Shown here: piece after piece, positions 45,092 to 52,951 of the stretch
Layout: each line of letters opens with the position of its first letter
How positions within the stretch are numbered: position 1 is the stretch's first letter
Source of the DNA: Gemmatimonadota bacterium
Lineage (GTDB): Bacteria; Latescibacterota; UBA2968; GCA-2709665
Direction: 5' to 3'
Length of the DNA stretch: 64,000 nt
NCBI GenBank assembly: GCA_028877215.1
Contig: JAPPFJ010000031.1
Span: forward strand, 62,001-126,000
Translations under genes and position numbers: made by a program
The notes under the pieces: generated by a model
What the model was told of the DNA's origin: nothing
Seen by the model: the letters and a program-made list of their open reading frames with translations, nothing else
Databases searched by the model: none

Positions 45092-45586
45092 TCAGGAAAG
45101 GTCTTTGAATTCGATGTGCAGGTGATCCCGGTACCCGGTGAGCCGGCGGTAGTCGACTCCCGCACTGTCGAACATGCGTTTGGAGGCCATGACGGGTTCG
45201 GTTTCCGCGTATTTGTCCGCCAGGTAGATGACTTCCCGAATGCCGGATTGAATGATCACTTTCGCGCATTCGTTGCACGGAAAGTGCGTAACGTAGATCG
45301 TGCAGTTGTAGAGGTTGGTGTCGATCTTGTTCAGGATCGCGTTGAGTTCGGCGTGGCAGATGTACGGGTACTTGGTGTCGAGAAAGTCCCCCTCTCTTGC
45401 CCACGGATACTCGTCGTCCGAGCAGCCGATCGGCAGGCCGTTATAGCCGATGCCTACGATTTTCTTTTTCTCGTTGATGATGCATGCGCCGACGCGGGTG
45501 TTGGGGTCCTTGCTCCTGAGGGCGGAAAGCAGCGCGACACCCATGAAATATTCGTCCCACGAGAGATAGTCTTCACGTTTGTTCAT
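45092..45586 (-). CDS. dCMP deaminase (ComEB-type)
   Basis: A 164-residue zinc deaminase. YICHAELNAILNK provides the zinc His and catalytic Glu (HAE), and HFPCNECAKVI the PCxxC zinc cysteines. It converts dCMP to dUMP for thymidylate supply. The track adds 73 upstream residues, part of which derive from the repeat at 45761; ATG 45586 gives MNKREDYLSWDEYFMGVAL, the usual family start. Shine-Dalgarno weak. Confidence 0.87.
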   Translation of the reverse strand: MNKREDYLSWDEYFMGVALLSALRSKDPNTRVGACIINEKKKIVGIGYNGLPIGCSDDEYPWAREGDFLDTKYPYICHAELNAILNKIDTNLYNCTIYVTHFPCNECAKVIIQSGIREVIYLADKYAETEPVMASKRMFDSAGVDYRRLTGYRDHLHIEFKDLS

Positions 45587-45938
45587 TTGAGAATCCGGTG
45601 AATTTCCGGAGAGGTGGAACACGCGCAAGGCACAACCGGGCCGCCTGAGCCGGAAATGCGTGGGTTCGGAAAAATCCGCACCAAAGATCGCAACCGGACG
45701 CAGGTCTTGCAAAGACAATATGCTCTTCAATGACGGAGTCTGCAACCGTTTCTTTGGCTCAGTGTCCTGTCTCGAAAATCCCTCACGATTCGGCCGCCGA
45801 TTCATGTCGCGAATGAAGCGCCTTCCCTTCTTTCGAAGCAGCCCGACGAGACCGTATAAAACGCGAGGCGCACCATCAAGCGCCTCAAGGAATTCAGGTG
45901 GCCGTCAACCGGCAAGGCTGGAATGCGCATCCCCTGAT
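45587..45938. other. Gap with a repeat end upstream of dCMP deaminase
   Basis: Contains the repeat-like stretch at 45761-45793 and no supported gene. On the minus strand an open frame (LLRKKGRRFIRDMNRRPNRE) runs through it; this is probably a relic of a mobile element and is not annotated as a gene. Confidence 0.4.
45761..45793. repeat. Half copy of the AGTGTCCTGTC element
   Basis: AGTGTCCTGTCTCGAAAA, followed by CTCACGATTCGG, parallels the left side of the element at 38160 (AGTGTCCTGTCCCAAAAA ... CTCACCATTCAG). No right arm is found within 100 bp. Confidence 0.6.
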
Positions 45939-47030
45939 TCAGGACTTTCCCCGGCCGTCCGGACCGAACCGCAGCAATCTGACGCCGGCATATGCTTTGG
46001 CCTGGACGCCGCCATCTTCGATCGCCAGTTTTACGTGGTTGAGTCCCTTGTGAAGGATATACACACCGTCCTTATCGAAAAGCTGTTCCATTCCCGGGAA
46101 GACACGCAAGCCGCTACCCTTTGCCGGCAGACACAGTTCCCGCTCCTCCAGGCGTTCCAGAACCGGCAGCCATGTCCTGATGCCCGTACTGAGCCAATCC
46201 CCCACCGGCCAGCGGCCCTTTCTTTCACTTCGCGGAAACATCTCAAGACCGAGACGCGGACGCAAGCCGCGAGCGGAAGCGTCGAAACAGGGTCGGAAGT
46301 ATGGAAATACGTCACGCCAATCAGCAAGGGCGTCCATCACGTTTCGTACCGAACCCGGCCAGCCGGCGCGCTCCAGGAAAACCGGCATTTCCTCCGGCGC
46401 GATTCCGTTGACAATTACGCGCACGGCCCTGAAGGGGCGGCCGGGCATCGCTCCCACGTGATCCAGCCGCCCGCCCGGCGGAAGCGCGCCGACAACCCGT
46501 TCCAGAACCCGGCGCTCGCCGGCGTCATCATTCCATCCTACCGCGTTCGTCAACTCTGCAACCACGTTACCTGGAGAACCGACCTCTGAATCGTCCGGCG
46601 ACGCGGCGGGCCGCAATCCGAGAAACAAACCGGGATCCGGCGATGCTTCCGACTCGATTCCGGCGATATCGTATTCGAGCATGATATCGTTGAACCTGGC
46701 GCTTAGAGCGGATTCGGACACCGTACGGGTATCCGCAGCCTCTGAAAGAAATCTGCCCAGCGCGGCAGCCGCGGAATTTTGCTGAGCCGTCTTCCCCCGA
46801 TGGACGTAGTGGCCAGGCAATCCCGGATGCCCCGGATAGACGCGGACAGAGAAGTCGGCCGCAGGCGCGGGGTCCCCAAGACCGAATTCGAAGAACACCC
46901 TGTTCAGGACCGGCCAGCCGGGAAGTTCGCCAACCCGGCGTACCAGGCGGTCCCAACCTCGACCGGCGACGAGTTCCGGCGGTATGAAACGGCGCGATTC
47001 CGGGGAAATCACCCTGAGGCGCTCCGACAT
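45939..47030 (-). CDS. Uncharacterised NHLM-cluster companion protein
   Basis: A 363-residue soluble protein with no catalytic motif I can name. ATG 47030 has AAGGAG six bases upstream; the track's earlier start is unsupported. Recognisable stretches are RVYPGHPGLPGHYVHRGKTA near the N-terminus, LGLEMFPRSERKGRWPVGDWL and ILHKGLNHVKLAIEDGGVQAK (in part) near the end. Length and position suggest a dedicated partner: it follows the NHLP precursor gene directly and shares its strand. It could be a maturation enzyme, an immunity protein or a binding partner of the peptide. A terminator-like hairpin separates the two, so it may be expressed at a lower level than the precursor. Confidence 0.6.
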   Translation of the reverse strand: MSERLRVISPESRRFIPPELVAGRGWDRLVRRVGELPGWPVLNRVFFEFGLGDPAPAADFSVRVYPGHPGLPGHYVHRGKTAQQNSAAAALGRFLSEAADTRTVSESALSARFNDIMLEYDIAGIESEASPDPGLFLGLRPAASPDDSEVGSPGNVVAELTNAVGWNDDAGERRVLERVVGALPPGGRLDHVGAMPGRPFRAVRVIVNGIAPEEMPVFLERAGWPGSVRNVMDALADWRDVFPYFRPCFDASARGLRPRLGLEMFPRSERKGRWPVGDWLSTGIRTWLPVLERLEERELCLPAKGSGLRVFPGMEQLFDKDGVYILHKGLNHVKLAIEDGGVQAKAYAGVRLLRFGPDGRGKS

Positions 47031-47148
47031 CGTCAGCTCCTTCGTCAGACCGCTACAATTGAACCATAATGTCATCGCGAACAGGAGGACGCTGCCCGCA
47101 CCCGTCCGGACCGGATAGGATGCCGGCAGGGTTCGCATCGCACGTACG

Positions 47149-47180
47149 AAAAAACCGGCGCCGCCTTCGGGCGGCACCGG
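47149..47180 (-). terminator. Terminator/attenuator after the NHLP precursor gene
   Basis: CCGGTGCCGCC-CGAA-GGCGGCGCCGG (11-bp stem, one mismatch, tetraloop) followed by six T on the minus strand. It lies between the precursor stop (47253) and the start of the companion gene (47030), so partial termination would favour the precursor transcript. Confidence 0.8.
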
Positions 47181-47252
47181 GGAAAAACGTCGTATAGCCG
47201 TGCGGGATTCCTGACCCCGCCTCCTGATGTCTCGGCAGGATTCTTCGAACGA

Positions 47253-47567
47253 TCAGGGACCCCCCAACGGCACGTGGTATTCGTCGTGGTGGTCGTGACC
47301 CCATTCACAGTTCTCCGCGCCCGCACCGCCCACGACCGCCGCCAACTCGTCCTCGCTCATCGCCTCCGGTCCGGTTGTCACCGGAAGGACCAGGTGCGCG
47401 GTCGTCAGGTTGTCCTCGTGAATTTCAACCGAGAAATCTTCCGGAATCTTCACGCCGAGCTCTTTTTCTATTGAACCCCTGGGATTCTTCAGCAGACTGG
47501 CGCGAAACTCCGCGTCAAAAGACGCTTTGAAAACGACGTGTTCCTGCATTTCCTTCATGGTCTTCAT
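47253..47567 (-). CDS. NHLP (nitrile-hydratase-like leader) RiPP precursor with His-rich core
   Basis: A 104-residue precursor. Residues 1-80 form the nitrile-hydratase alpha-like leader: FKASFDAEFRASLLKNPRGS, the LGVKIPEDFSVEIHEDN segment and LVLP. MSEDELAAVVGG ends in a double glycine at 80-81, the cleavage site for a C39 peptidase. The core AGAENCEWGHDHHDEYHVPLGGP (23 residues; quoted as NCEWGHDHHDEYH) has one Cys, four His, Asp and Glu, but no Ser or Thr. It therefore cannot form lanthionine or azoline from Ser/Thr; metal binding is the obvious possibility. GGGGGG lies five bases before the ATG. The export genes lie directly upstream on the same strand. Confidence 0.9.
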   Translation of the reverse strand: MKTMKEMQEHVVFKASFDAEFRASLLKNPRGSIEKELGVKIPEDFSVEIHEDNLTTAHLVLPVTTGPEAMSEDELAAVVGGAGAENCEWGHDHHDEYHVPLGGP

Positions 47568-47683
47568 CGTGGCCCCCCTGTTCTTGAGTGGTGGGAAAAG
47601 GTGAATGTTTCGTGACGTTATTTATTAATATCGCTTTATACGTGATTTATTTGGCCAATTATGGCAAAAAATCATGATCTTTA

Positions 47684-47699
47684 TGTGATAATTACCACA
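47684..47699. promoter_or_regulatory. CRP/FNR-type palindrome in the precursor leader
   Basis: TGTGGTAATTATCACA (minus strand) matches the CRP consensus TGTGA-N6-TCACA in nine of ten fixed positions. It lies just after the -10 box of the precursor promoter, where binding would repress rather than activate. Confidence 0.5.
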
Positions 47700-47704
47700 A
47701 AGCA

Positions 47705-47732
47705 AATATAACCAATTTCCCTTGCATGTCAA
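47705..47732 (-). promoter_or_regulatory. Sigma70-type promoter of the NHLP precursor gene
   Basis: TTGACA, 16-base spacer, TATATT on the minus strand, within the 217-bp gap between the transporter stop and the precursor start. The leader of about 130 bases is AT-rich. Confidence 0.68.
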
Positions 47733-47784
47733 CCCCGGCGTACGGACTGCCTGGATGGTGTCGGGGTGTCTCCCCTTACGGTTT

Positions 47785-50727
47785 TTACGCGCTCGTTGAC
47801 TGAACCGTTTGACGCCGCGCGAGCGCGGCAAAGACCCCGTTGCGCTCGACAAGGTGCCGGTAGCTGCCGCTTTCCACGATACGCCCGGCGTCCAGCACGA
47901 AGATTCTGTCAACGTCGCGGATCGTGCTCAGCCGATGGGCAATGACGACGCGGGTCACCCCCAGCCCCTTCAGGGACGATTGTACCACTGCCTGTGCCCG
48001 GTTGTCCAGGGCGCTGGTGGCTTCATCGAAAAGTATAATGCGCGGCTTGCGGGCGAATGCGCGCGCGATCAGCAGACGCTGCTTTTGTCCTGCCGAAAGA
48101 CCCACGCCGCCTTCCGGTATGATGGTATGCATACCCATCGGCATCGCCCGTATATCTTCCTCAAGCGCCGCCGCTCTGGCGGCGGCCCACGCCTCTTCAT
48201 CGCTCAACGGCGACATCCCGGCGATATTCTCGAATATATTTCCCGCGACAATCTGTCCGTTCTGAAGGACGACGCCCATATGCCTGCGGAGGACTGTCAG
48301 GTCCAGGCTGGACAGGTCGTGCCCGTCCAGAAACACCGTCCCTGACTCCGGCCGCTCGAAGCCGAGCAACAGGCGGTAGAGGGTTGATTTTCCGCAGCCG
48401 GAGGGTCCCACGAACGCGACGTAGTCGCCCTGCCGGATTCGAAACGATACGCTGTCGATCGCCTTTGACGCATCCGGACTGTATCGAAAGTTCACGCTCG
48501 AGAATTCCAGCTCGCCCTTTATGTCCGAAAGCTCGATGCGTCCGTCCGCGGTTTCGGGCGTGGCATTGAAAATCGGCCGTACGCGCTCGAGAAGCGGGAT
48601 CACGGCGATTGCGGTTGCCGCGGCGGAGGTGAGGGCAAACACTGCGGCGGTGAGCTGGCCGAACGCGGCATTGAAGGACAGAAAACCTGCCAGGTCGAAT
48701 GTCGATCCTCTCCCGTCCAGGATGGCGTGCTGCACCGACTCGAAGATGACGATAAGCGCCAGGGGATGAAACATACCGACAACGACGTATTGCCCTGCGG
48801 TCCACTTCAGCGCGGAGAAGGCGGCCTGTTTCTGCCGGGCGAAGCGCCGGGCCCAGCGCGCCAGCGCGAAGGTCTCTGAATTGGCGACCCGAAGCTTGGG
48901 GAGGCCGGTTATCAGTTGAAACACGAATCCGTTGATCGCTCCCTGAATGCGAAATACGTCCCGATAATGACGAAGCTGTCCCCTTGCCAGAAACCATGTC
49001 GCGCCCACCAGGACCAACAGCAATCCACAGACGTACAAAGCGAGCGACCAGCTGTAGTAGAAGAGCAATGCGAGATTGAATACGGAGAAGATGCCGCCCA
49101 TGGCCGCACCCACGGCCGCGAAGGAGATGATGCGTCTGATCTCGCTGATTCCGTTCGCGCGGTTTTCAAGGTCCCCCACCGTGTAGTCGCGAAAGAACGG
49201 TGCGCGAAGCGCAATCAGCCTGCTCCAGATGGCGGACTGGAGGCGCTCGTCGACGCGACCCTCGATCCTCAGCAGGGCGATTCCGCGCACAATCTCGAAG
49301 ACCGCGTTGCCGAAAGCAGCCAATAACAGCGCCATCAGTGCGACGGACCACAGCGAGATTTCTGCTCGGGGAATGATGCGGACGAGCAATTCGCCGGTAA
49401 GTATCGGCGTCAGGAGTGACGCCAATCCGCCCAGGATGCCCACCAACAACACCGTACGAAGGTCCCCCCCACGGCGATGCAACGAGAATCGAAGTACCGA
49501 CCTGCCCGTCTCGATGCGGTCGGGCAGCGGCGCGTAGAAGGCCAGGCCGCCCGGAGCGATACCCGCCACGTTGCTTTCGTCAACCACGAAAGATGTACTC
49601 GTGACCGGATCAACCGCACGGTACGTGCCTCGGTTGTCGGAAATCAACGCGAGCGGCCGGTCCGTGCCGCCTTCGCCCCCTTTGAAGCCCACCAGGGAAG
49701 GGCCGTCCTGCCGCCACCATCCGGGATCCAGCGAAATCCATCGCGTCCGGATCCCCGACCTGCGGGCAATCCCCTCTACGGCCTCCACGGACGTCTGTGC
49801 CTGCCCGGACTTCGCCGGAATCTCCAGCGAGGCCCCGCAGGAAGAAGCCACCATGGCTGCCGCCGCATGAAGCGGCGTCCCGTCCTTAAAAGTGGCGGTC
49901 GCGTTGTCTCCCGGCCCCGCCAGAATTCTCTGGAATCCGCCGAGCGCCCGCGTAACCGCAGTTCTCCTGACTTCGTGCGCATTGCGGCGTCGGTCCTGGA
50001 CGTTCCCGGCCGTTTCGGACTCGGCCAGAATCGCGAATTCCAGGATTCGGGTGCTGAAGCCATCAAACGCTTCCCAGAACCGGTCCGTGAGAAGGGCGGC
50101 AGGGGTATAGACCGCGGACACCGCCGCGTCGGCGTCGATCCGCATCCATGTTCGATCGGTGACCGGCACGAGCGGACTGCCCGCCGGCACGGCCAGTGCA
50201 TCGCGCCCTGCAAGGTTCATCGGCGCATTTGCGCTGAGCCAGATGACGTCCAGATGTTGTGCGCTGAGCATGCTGCCGGCTGCATAAGAAACGTCCGGTT
50301 CCGCCTCCAGCAGTTGCGCGTCCCGGGGAGGCGGCCGGTCCTTCACAATGAATTCCGAGATCCGGGAAATCCATTCGTCGATCCAGCTGGTCGCGGCAAG
50401 ATCGAAGTCGTCCGAAGCGACGCCGTCCCGCTCACCCCGGACGATGACCGCGTCGAGTGATGGTACGGCGAGGAATCCGAACGTGCGATGAGACTGAAGC
50501 GATTGCCTGACCGTGTCAGCGCCAAAGGCCATTTCTCCGGCCGGTACGCGGGAGATGAAGTTTCGGCGTCCCGCGGCTTCGTTGTCTTCCAGTTCGACGG
50601 CGAAGACGTCCAGGTATCCCCGTTCAACGAAGTAGACGACGGCCGTGTCGTCCATCGGGAACGGCCGGTGGGCTCCGGTTTCGATCCGGACGCCGCGTAT
50701 GCGTTCGATGAGCGGTCTTTCAGGCAT
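47785..50727 (-). CDS. NHLM bacteriocin-system ABC transporter, large ATP-binding/permease protein
   Basis: A 980-residue protein. The first 400 residues are the NHLM-specific N-terminal part, with a cupin/CRP-like strand-rich start (VVYFVERGYLDVFAVEL) and a region resembling a C39 domain without its catalytic Cys. Transmembrane helices lie at about 425-700. The ATPase domain has GPSGCGKST, LSAGQKQRLLIARAFA, IILFDEATSALD and IAHRLSTI. It pairs with the peptidase-bearing ABC protein encoded four bases upstream to export NHLP peptides. No good Shine-Dalgarno, so re-initiation after the preceding stop is likely. Confidence 0.9.
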   Translation of the reverse strand: MPERPLIERIRGVRIETGAHRPFPMDDTAVVYFVERGYLDVFAVELEDNEAAGRRNFISRVPAGEMAFGADTVRQSLQSHRTFGFLAVPSLDAVIVRGERDGVASDDFDLAATSWIDEWISRISEFIVKDRPPPRDAQLLEAEPDVSYAAGSMLSAQHLDVIWLSANAPMNLAGRDALAVPAGSPLVPVTDRTWMRIDADAAVSAVYTPAALLTDRFWEAFDGFSTRILEFAILAESETAGNVQDRRRNAHEVRRTAVTRALGGFQRILAGPGDNATATFKDGTPLHAAAAMVASSCGASLEIPAKSGQAQTSVEAVEGIARRSGIRTRWISLDPGWWRQDGPSLVGFKGGEGGTDRPLALISDNRGTYRAVDPVTSTSFVVDESNVAGIAPGGLAFYAPLPDRIETGRSVLRFSLHRRGGDLRTVLLVGILGGLASLLTPILTGELLVRIIPRAEISLWSVALMALLLAAFGNAVFEIVRGIALLRIEGRVDERLQSAIWSRLIALRAPFFRDYTVGDLENRANGISEIRRIISFAAVGAAMGGIFSVFNLALLFYYSWSLALYVCGLLLVLVGATWFLARGQLRHYRDVFRIQGAINGFVFQLITGLPKLRVANSETFALARWARRFARQKQAAFSALKWTAGQYVVVGMFHPLALIVIFESVQHAILDGRGSTFDLAGFLSFNAAFGQLTAAVFALTSAAATAIAVIPLLERVRPIFNATPETADGRIELSDIKGELEFSSVNFRYSPDASKAIDSVSFRIRQGDYVAFVGPSGCGKSTLYRLLLGFERPESGTVFLDGHDLSSLDLTVLRRHMGVVLQNGQIVAGNIFENIAGMSPLSDEEAWAAARAAALEEDIRAMPMGMHTIIPEGGVGLSAGQKQRLLIARAFARKPRIILFDEATSALDNRAQAVVQSSLKGLGVTRVVIAHRLSTIRDVDRIFVLDAGRIVESGSYRHLVERNGVFAALARRQTVQSTSA

Positions 50728-50731
50728 CGCG

Positions 50732-52951
50732 TCAATCCGACATGACCAGGGTTCTGTAAAGGCCGTCTTCCGTGATCAGGCGGTCGTGCGTGCCGCGCTG
50801 GACGATACGGCCCCGGTCGAGAACGACTATCTGGTCCGCGTCTCTGATTGTACTCAACCGGTGGGCGATGATGAGGCAGGAGCATCCGCGGCGTCGAAGG
50901 TGGTCGTCGATCTCGACCTCGGCAATCGGGTCCAGCGCCGCGGTGGCCTCGTCGAGCACCAGTACGGCGGGATTCCTCACAAGCGCACGCGCGATCTCCA
51001 GGCGCTGCCGCTGACCGCCGCTGAAATTGCGCCCTCCCTCGCTGACGGGGCAATCGTATTTCATCGGCCTTGCGGAGACGACGTCATGGATTGCGGCATC
51101 CCTGAGCGCCTGTACCACGTCGCGTTCTTCGACGTCGGGGTCCCACAGCGTGACGTTTTCCCGCACGCTGGCCTCGAACAGGACAACTTCCTGATCCACG
51201 TAGGATACGATTTCGGCGAAACGGGCGGGCGGGACGTCCTCGAATGCCTGCCCGTCGATGCGCACTGATCCGGACCAGGGCGTCAGCAGACCGCACACGA
51301 TCCTGGCGATCGTCGACTTTCCGCTTCCCGAAGCGCCTACCAGCGCCACGCGGCGGCCCGGCCCGATGGAAAGACTGAAATCCTCGATGAGGGGCGGCTC
51401 CGTGGCATTGTAACCGAACGTCACGCCTTCGAGATCGATAAAACCCCGGGGCACGGACGCGTCCGATACAGGCGCTACCGTGTTGATGCTCCTGAGCGTT
51501 CGCTCGTCGGGGGCGTAGTTCAGAACGTCGTCGAGCCGGCCGATATCAGCCCTGATCATCTGTAGACTGGCGCCGAACCGAACCAGACCTTCAACAGGTC
51601 GTGAGAAACTCAGCGTGAGGCTCTGAAAGGCGATCAGCCCGCCGATGGAAAGCGCCCCGTCGAGGATACGAATACCGCCGTATCCCAGGACGATGATGGA
51701 GGTAAGCGCAGAGAGCAGAACGGGCGCCACGTTCGCAACTGTCGACACGTAATCGAGGCTCTGCTGGGCGCGAAGCGCATTGGCGTGGATACCGGACCAT
51801 CGGGCGAAGAAATCGTCCTCGGTACCGTTGGCCTTGAATGTCTCGATGATCCTGATGCCGTTTATGGAGGCGCCGGCAACCCTTCCCTTCTCCTTCAGAA
51901 GCCTCCGGTTGGCGTTGTCGCGGGCGCGTGCCGCGAGATGCAGCACGATCAGATTTATGGCAACCATCCCCAATGCGATCAACGTCAGCGGAACATCGTA
52001 CGATATCATGACCAGCGCATAAAACACCATCGTGAATACGTTTATCGCATTGACGGCCAGTTCGCCGGAAAGCAACCGAGCGACCGTGTCATTCGACGCC
52101 ACGCGGCTGGCGATGTCACCGGCATAGCGCTGGCTGAAGAACAACATCGGCAACGTCGCGACGTGCCAGAAGAAGCGCACCGTCGAGATAACGGACAGCT
52201 TGGTCTCCATCCTTGCCAGGAGGATACGCTGCAGCCAGGTCAGCGCGCCCTGGACAACAGCCGCGAAGGCCAGTCCGATCAGCATCGGAGACACCCAGGC
52301 GCTGTTCTGCCCGATGAGTACGTCGTCTATGAATACCTTGATCAAGGTCGGGACGGCCACGCCAGGCACAACGAGAGCCAGGGTCGCCAGCGCCGCGAAC
52401 GCAAACGGGCTTCCCGCGTCGCCAAAGCGGTCGCGCAATCCGCGAATCAGATCGGGCTGCGGCCCGCCGGGACTGAACCCCGACGAAGGCGCGAAGCCGA
52501 AGCAGACGCCCGCGAAGCCCTCGACGAACTCCTGTCTCGTTATCCTTCGAGGGCCTTCACCGGGATCGTTGATATAGACTCTGTCGCCTTTGATCCCTTC
52601 GAGTACGACGAAATGGTTGAACTCCCAGAAGACCACCATGGGAAACGGAATGTCGAACAATTGCTCATGCCGACTGCGGAAACCCCGGGCAATGAGACCG
52701 TATTCCCGTGCGGCTTTCAACATATTGGCGGCATTGGCGCCGTCCCTTGAGACGCCGCAACGTATCCGCAGCGCTTCGAGGGGTACCCATCGTCCGTGAT
52801 AGGCGAGCATGATGCCCAGACAGGCGGCGGCGCACTCCGTGGTCTCCATCTGCAGAATCGTCGGCGTCCTGAAACGTCCGCCCCGATCGGACCGGAGGTT
52901 TGGATGCAGCTCAGGGTGGGGATTCAATGACTCAGTTTTTCTTTGATCCAT
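50732..52951 (-). CDS. NHLM bacteriocin-system ABC transporter with C39 peptidase domain
   Basis: A 739-residue exporter. The C39 peptidase lies at the N-terminus with Cys40 (TTECAAAC), His113 (FNHFVVL) and Asp129 (INDPGEG). Six helices are followed by an ATPase domain: GASGSGKST, FSGGQRQRLEIARAL, VLVLDEATAALD and IAHRLSTI. It should cut the NHLP leader after VVGG and move the core out together with the 980-residue partner. The start overlaps the HlyD stop by 28 bases, which shows tight coupling. Confidence 0.93.
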   Translation of the reverse strand: MDQRKTESLNPHPELHPNLRSDRGGRFRTPTILQMETTECAAACLGIMLAYHGRWVPLEALRIRCGVSRDGANAANMLKAAREYGLIARGFRSRHEQLFDIPFPMVVFWEFNHFVVLEGIKGDRVYINDPGEGPRRITRQEFVEGFAGVCFGFAPSSGFSPGGPQPDLIRGLRDRFGDAGSPFAFAALATLALVVPGVAVPTLIKVFIDDVLIGQNSAWVSPMLIGLAFAAVVQGALTWLQRILLARMETKLSVISTVRFFWHVATLPMLFFSQRYAGDIASRVASNDTVARLLSGELAVNAINVFTMVFYALVMISYDVPLTLIALGMVAINLIVLHLAARARDNANRRLLKEKGRVAGASINGIRIIETFKANGTEDDFFARWSGIHANALRAQQSLDYVSTVANVAPVLLSALTSIIVLGYGGIRILDGALSIGGLIAFQSLTLSFSRPVEGLVRFGASLQMIRADIGRLDDVLNYAPDERTLRSINTVAPVSDASVPRGFIDLEGVTFGYNATEPPLIEDFSLSIGPGRRVALVGASGSGKSTIARIVCGLLTPWSGSVRIDGQAFEDVPPARFAEIVSYVDQEVVLFEASVRENVTLWDPDVEERDVVQALRDAAIHDVVSARPMKYDCPVSEGGRNFSGGQRQRLEIARALVRNPAVLVLDEATAALDPIAEVEIDDHLRRRGCSCLIIAHRLSTIRDADQIVVLDRGRIVQRGTHDRLITEDGLYRTLVMSD

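Noticed and set aside
45587-45805. N-terminal extension of dCMP deaminase in the ORF track
   Set aside because: Those residues derive from the repeat at 45761 and are not part of the family; the normal start is at 45586.
47253-47567. Lanthipeptide or cyanobactin-type precursor
   Set aside because: The core has no Ser/Thr and only one Cys, and no LanM or YcaO gene is nearby; NHLP leader homology is the only supported class.
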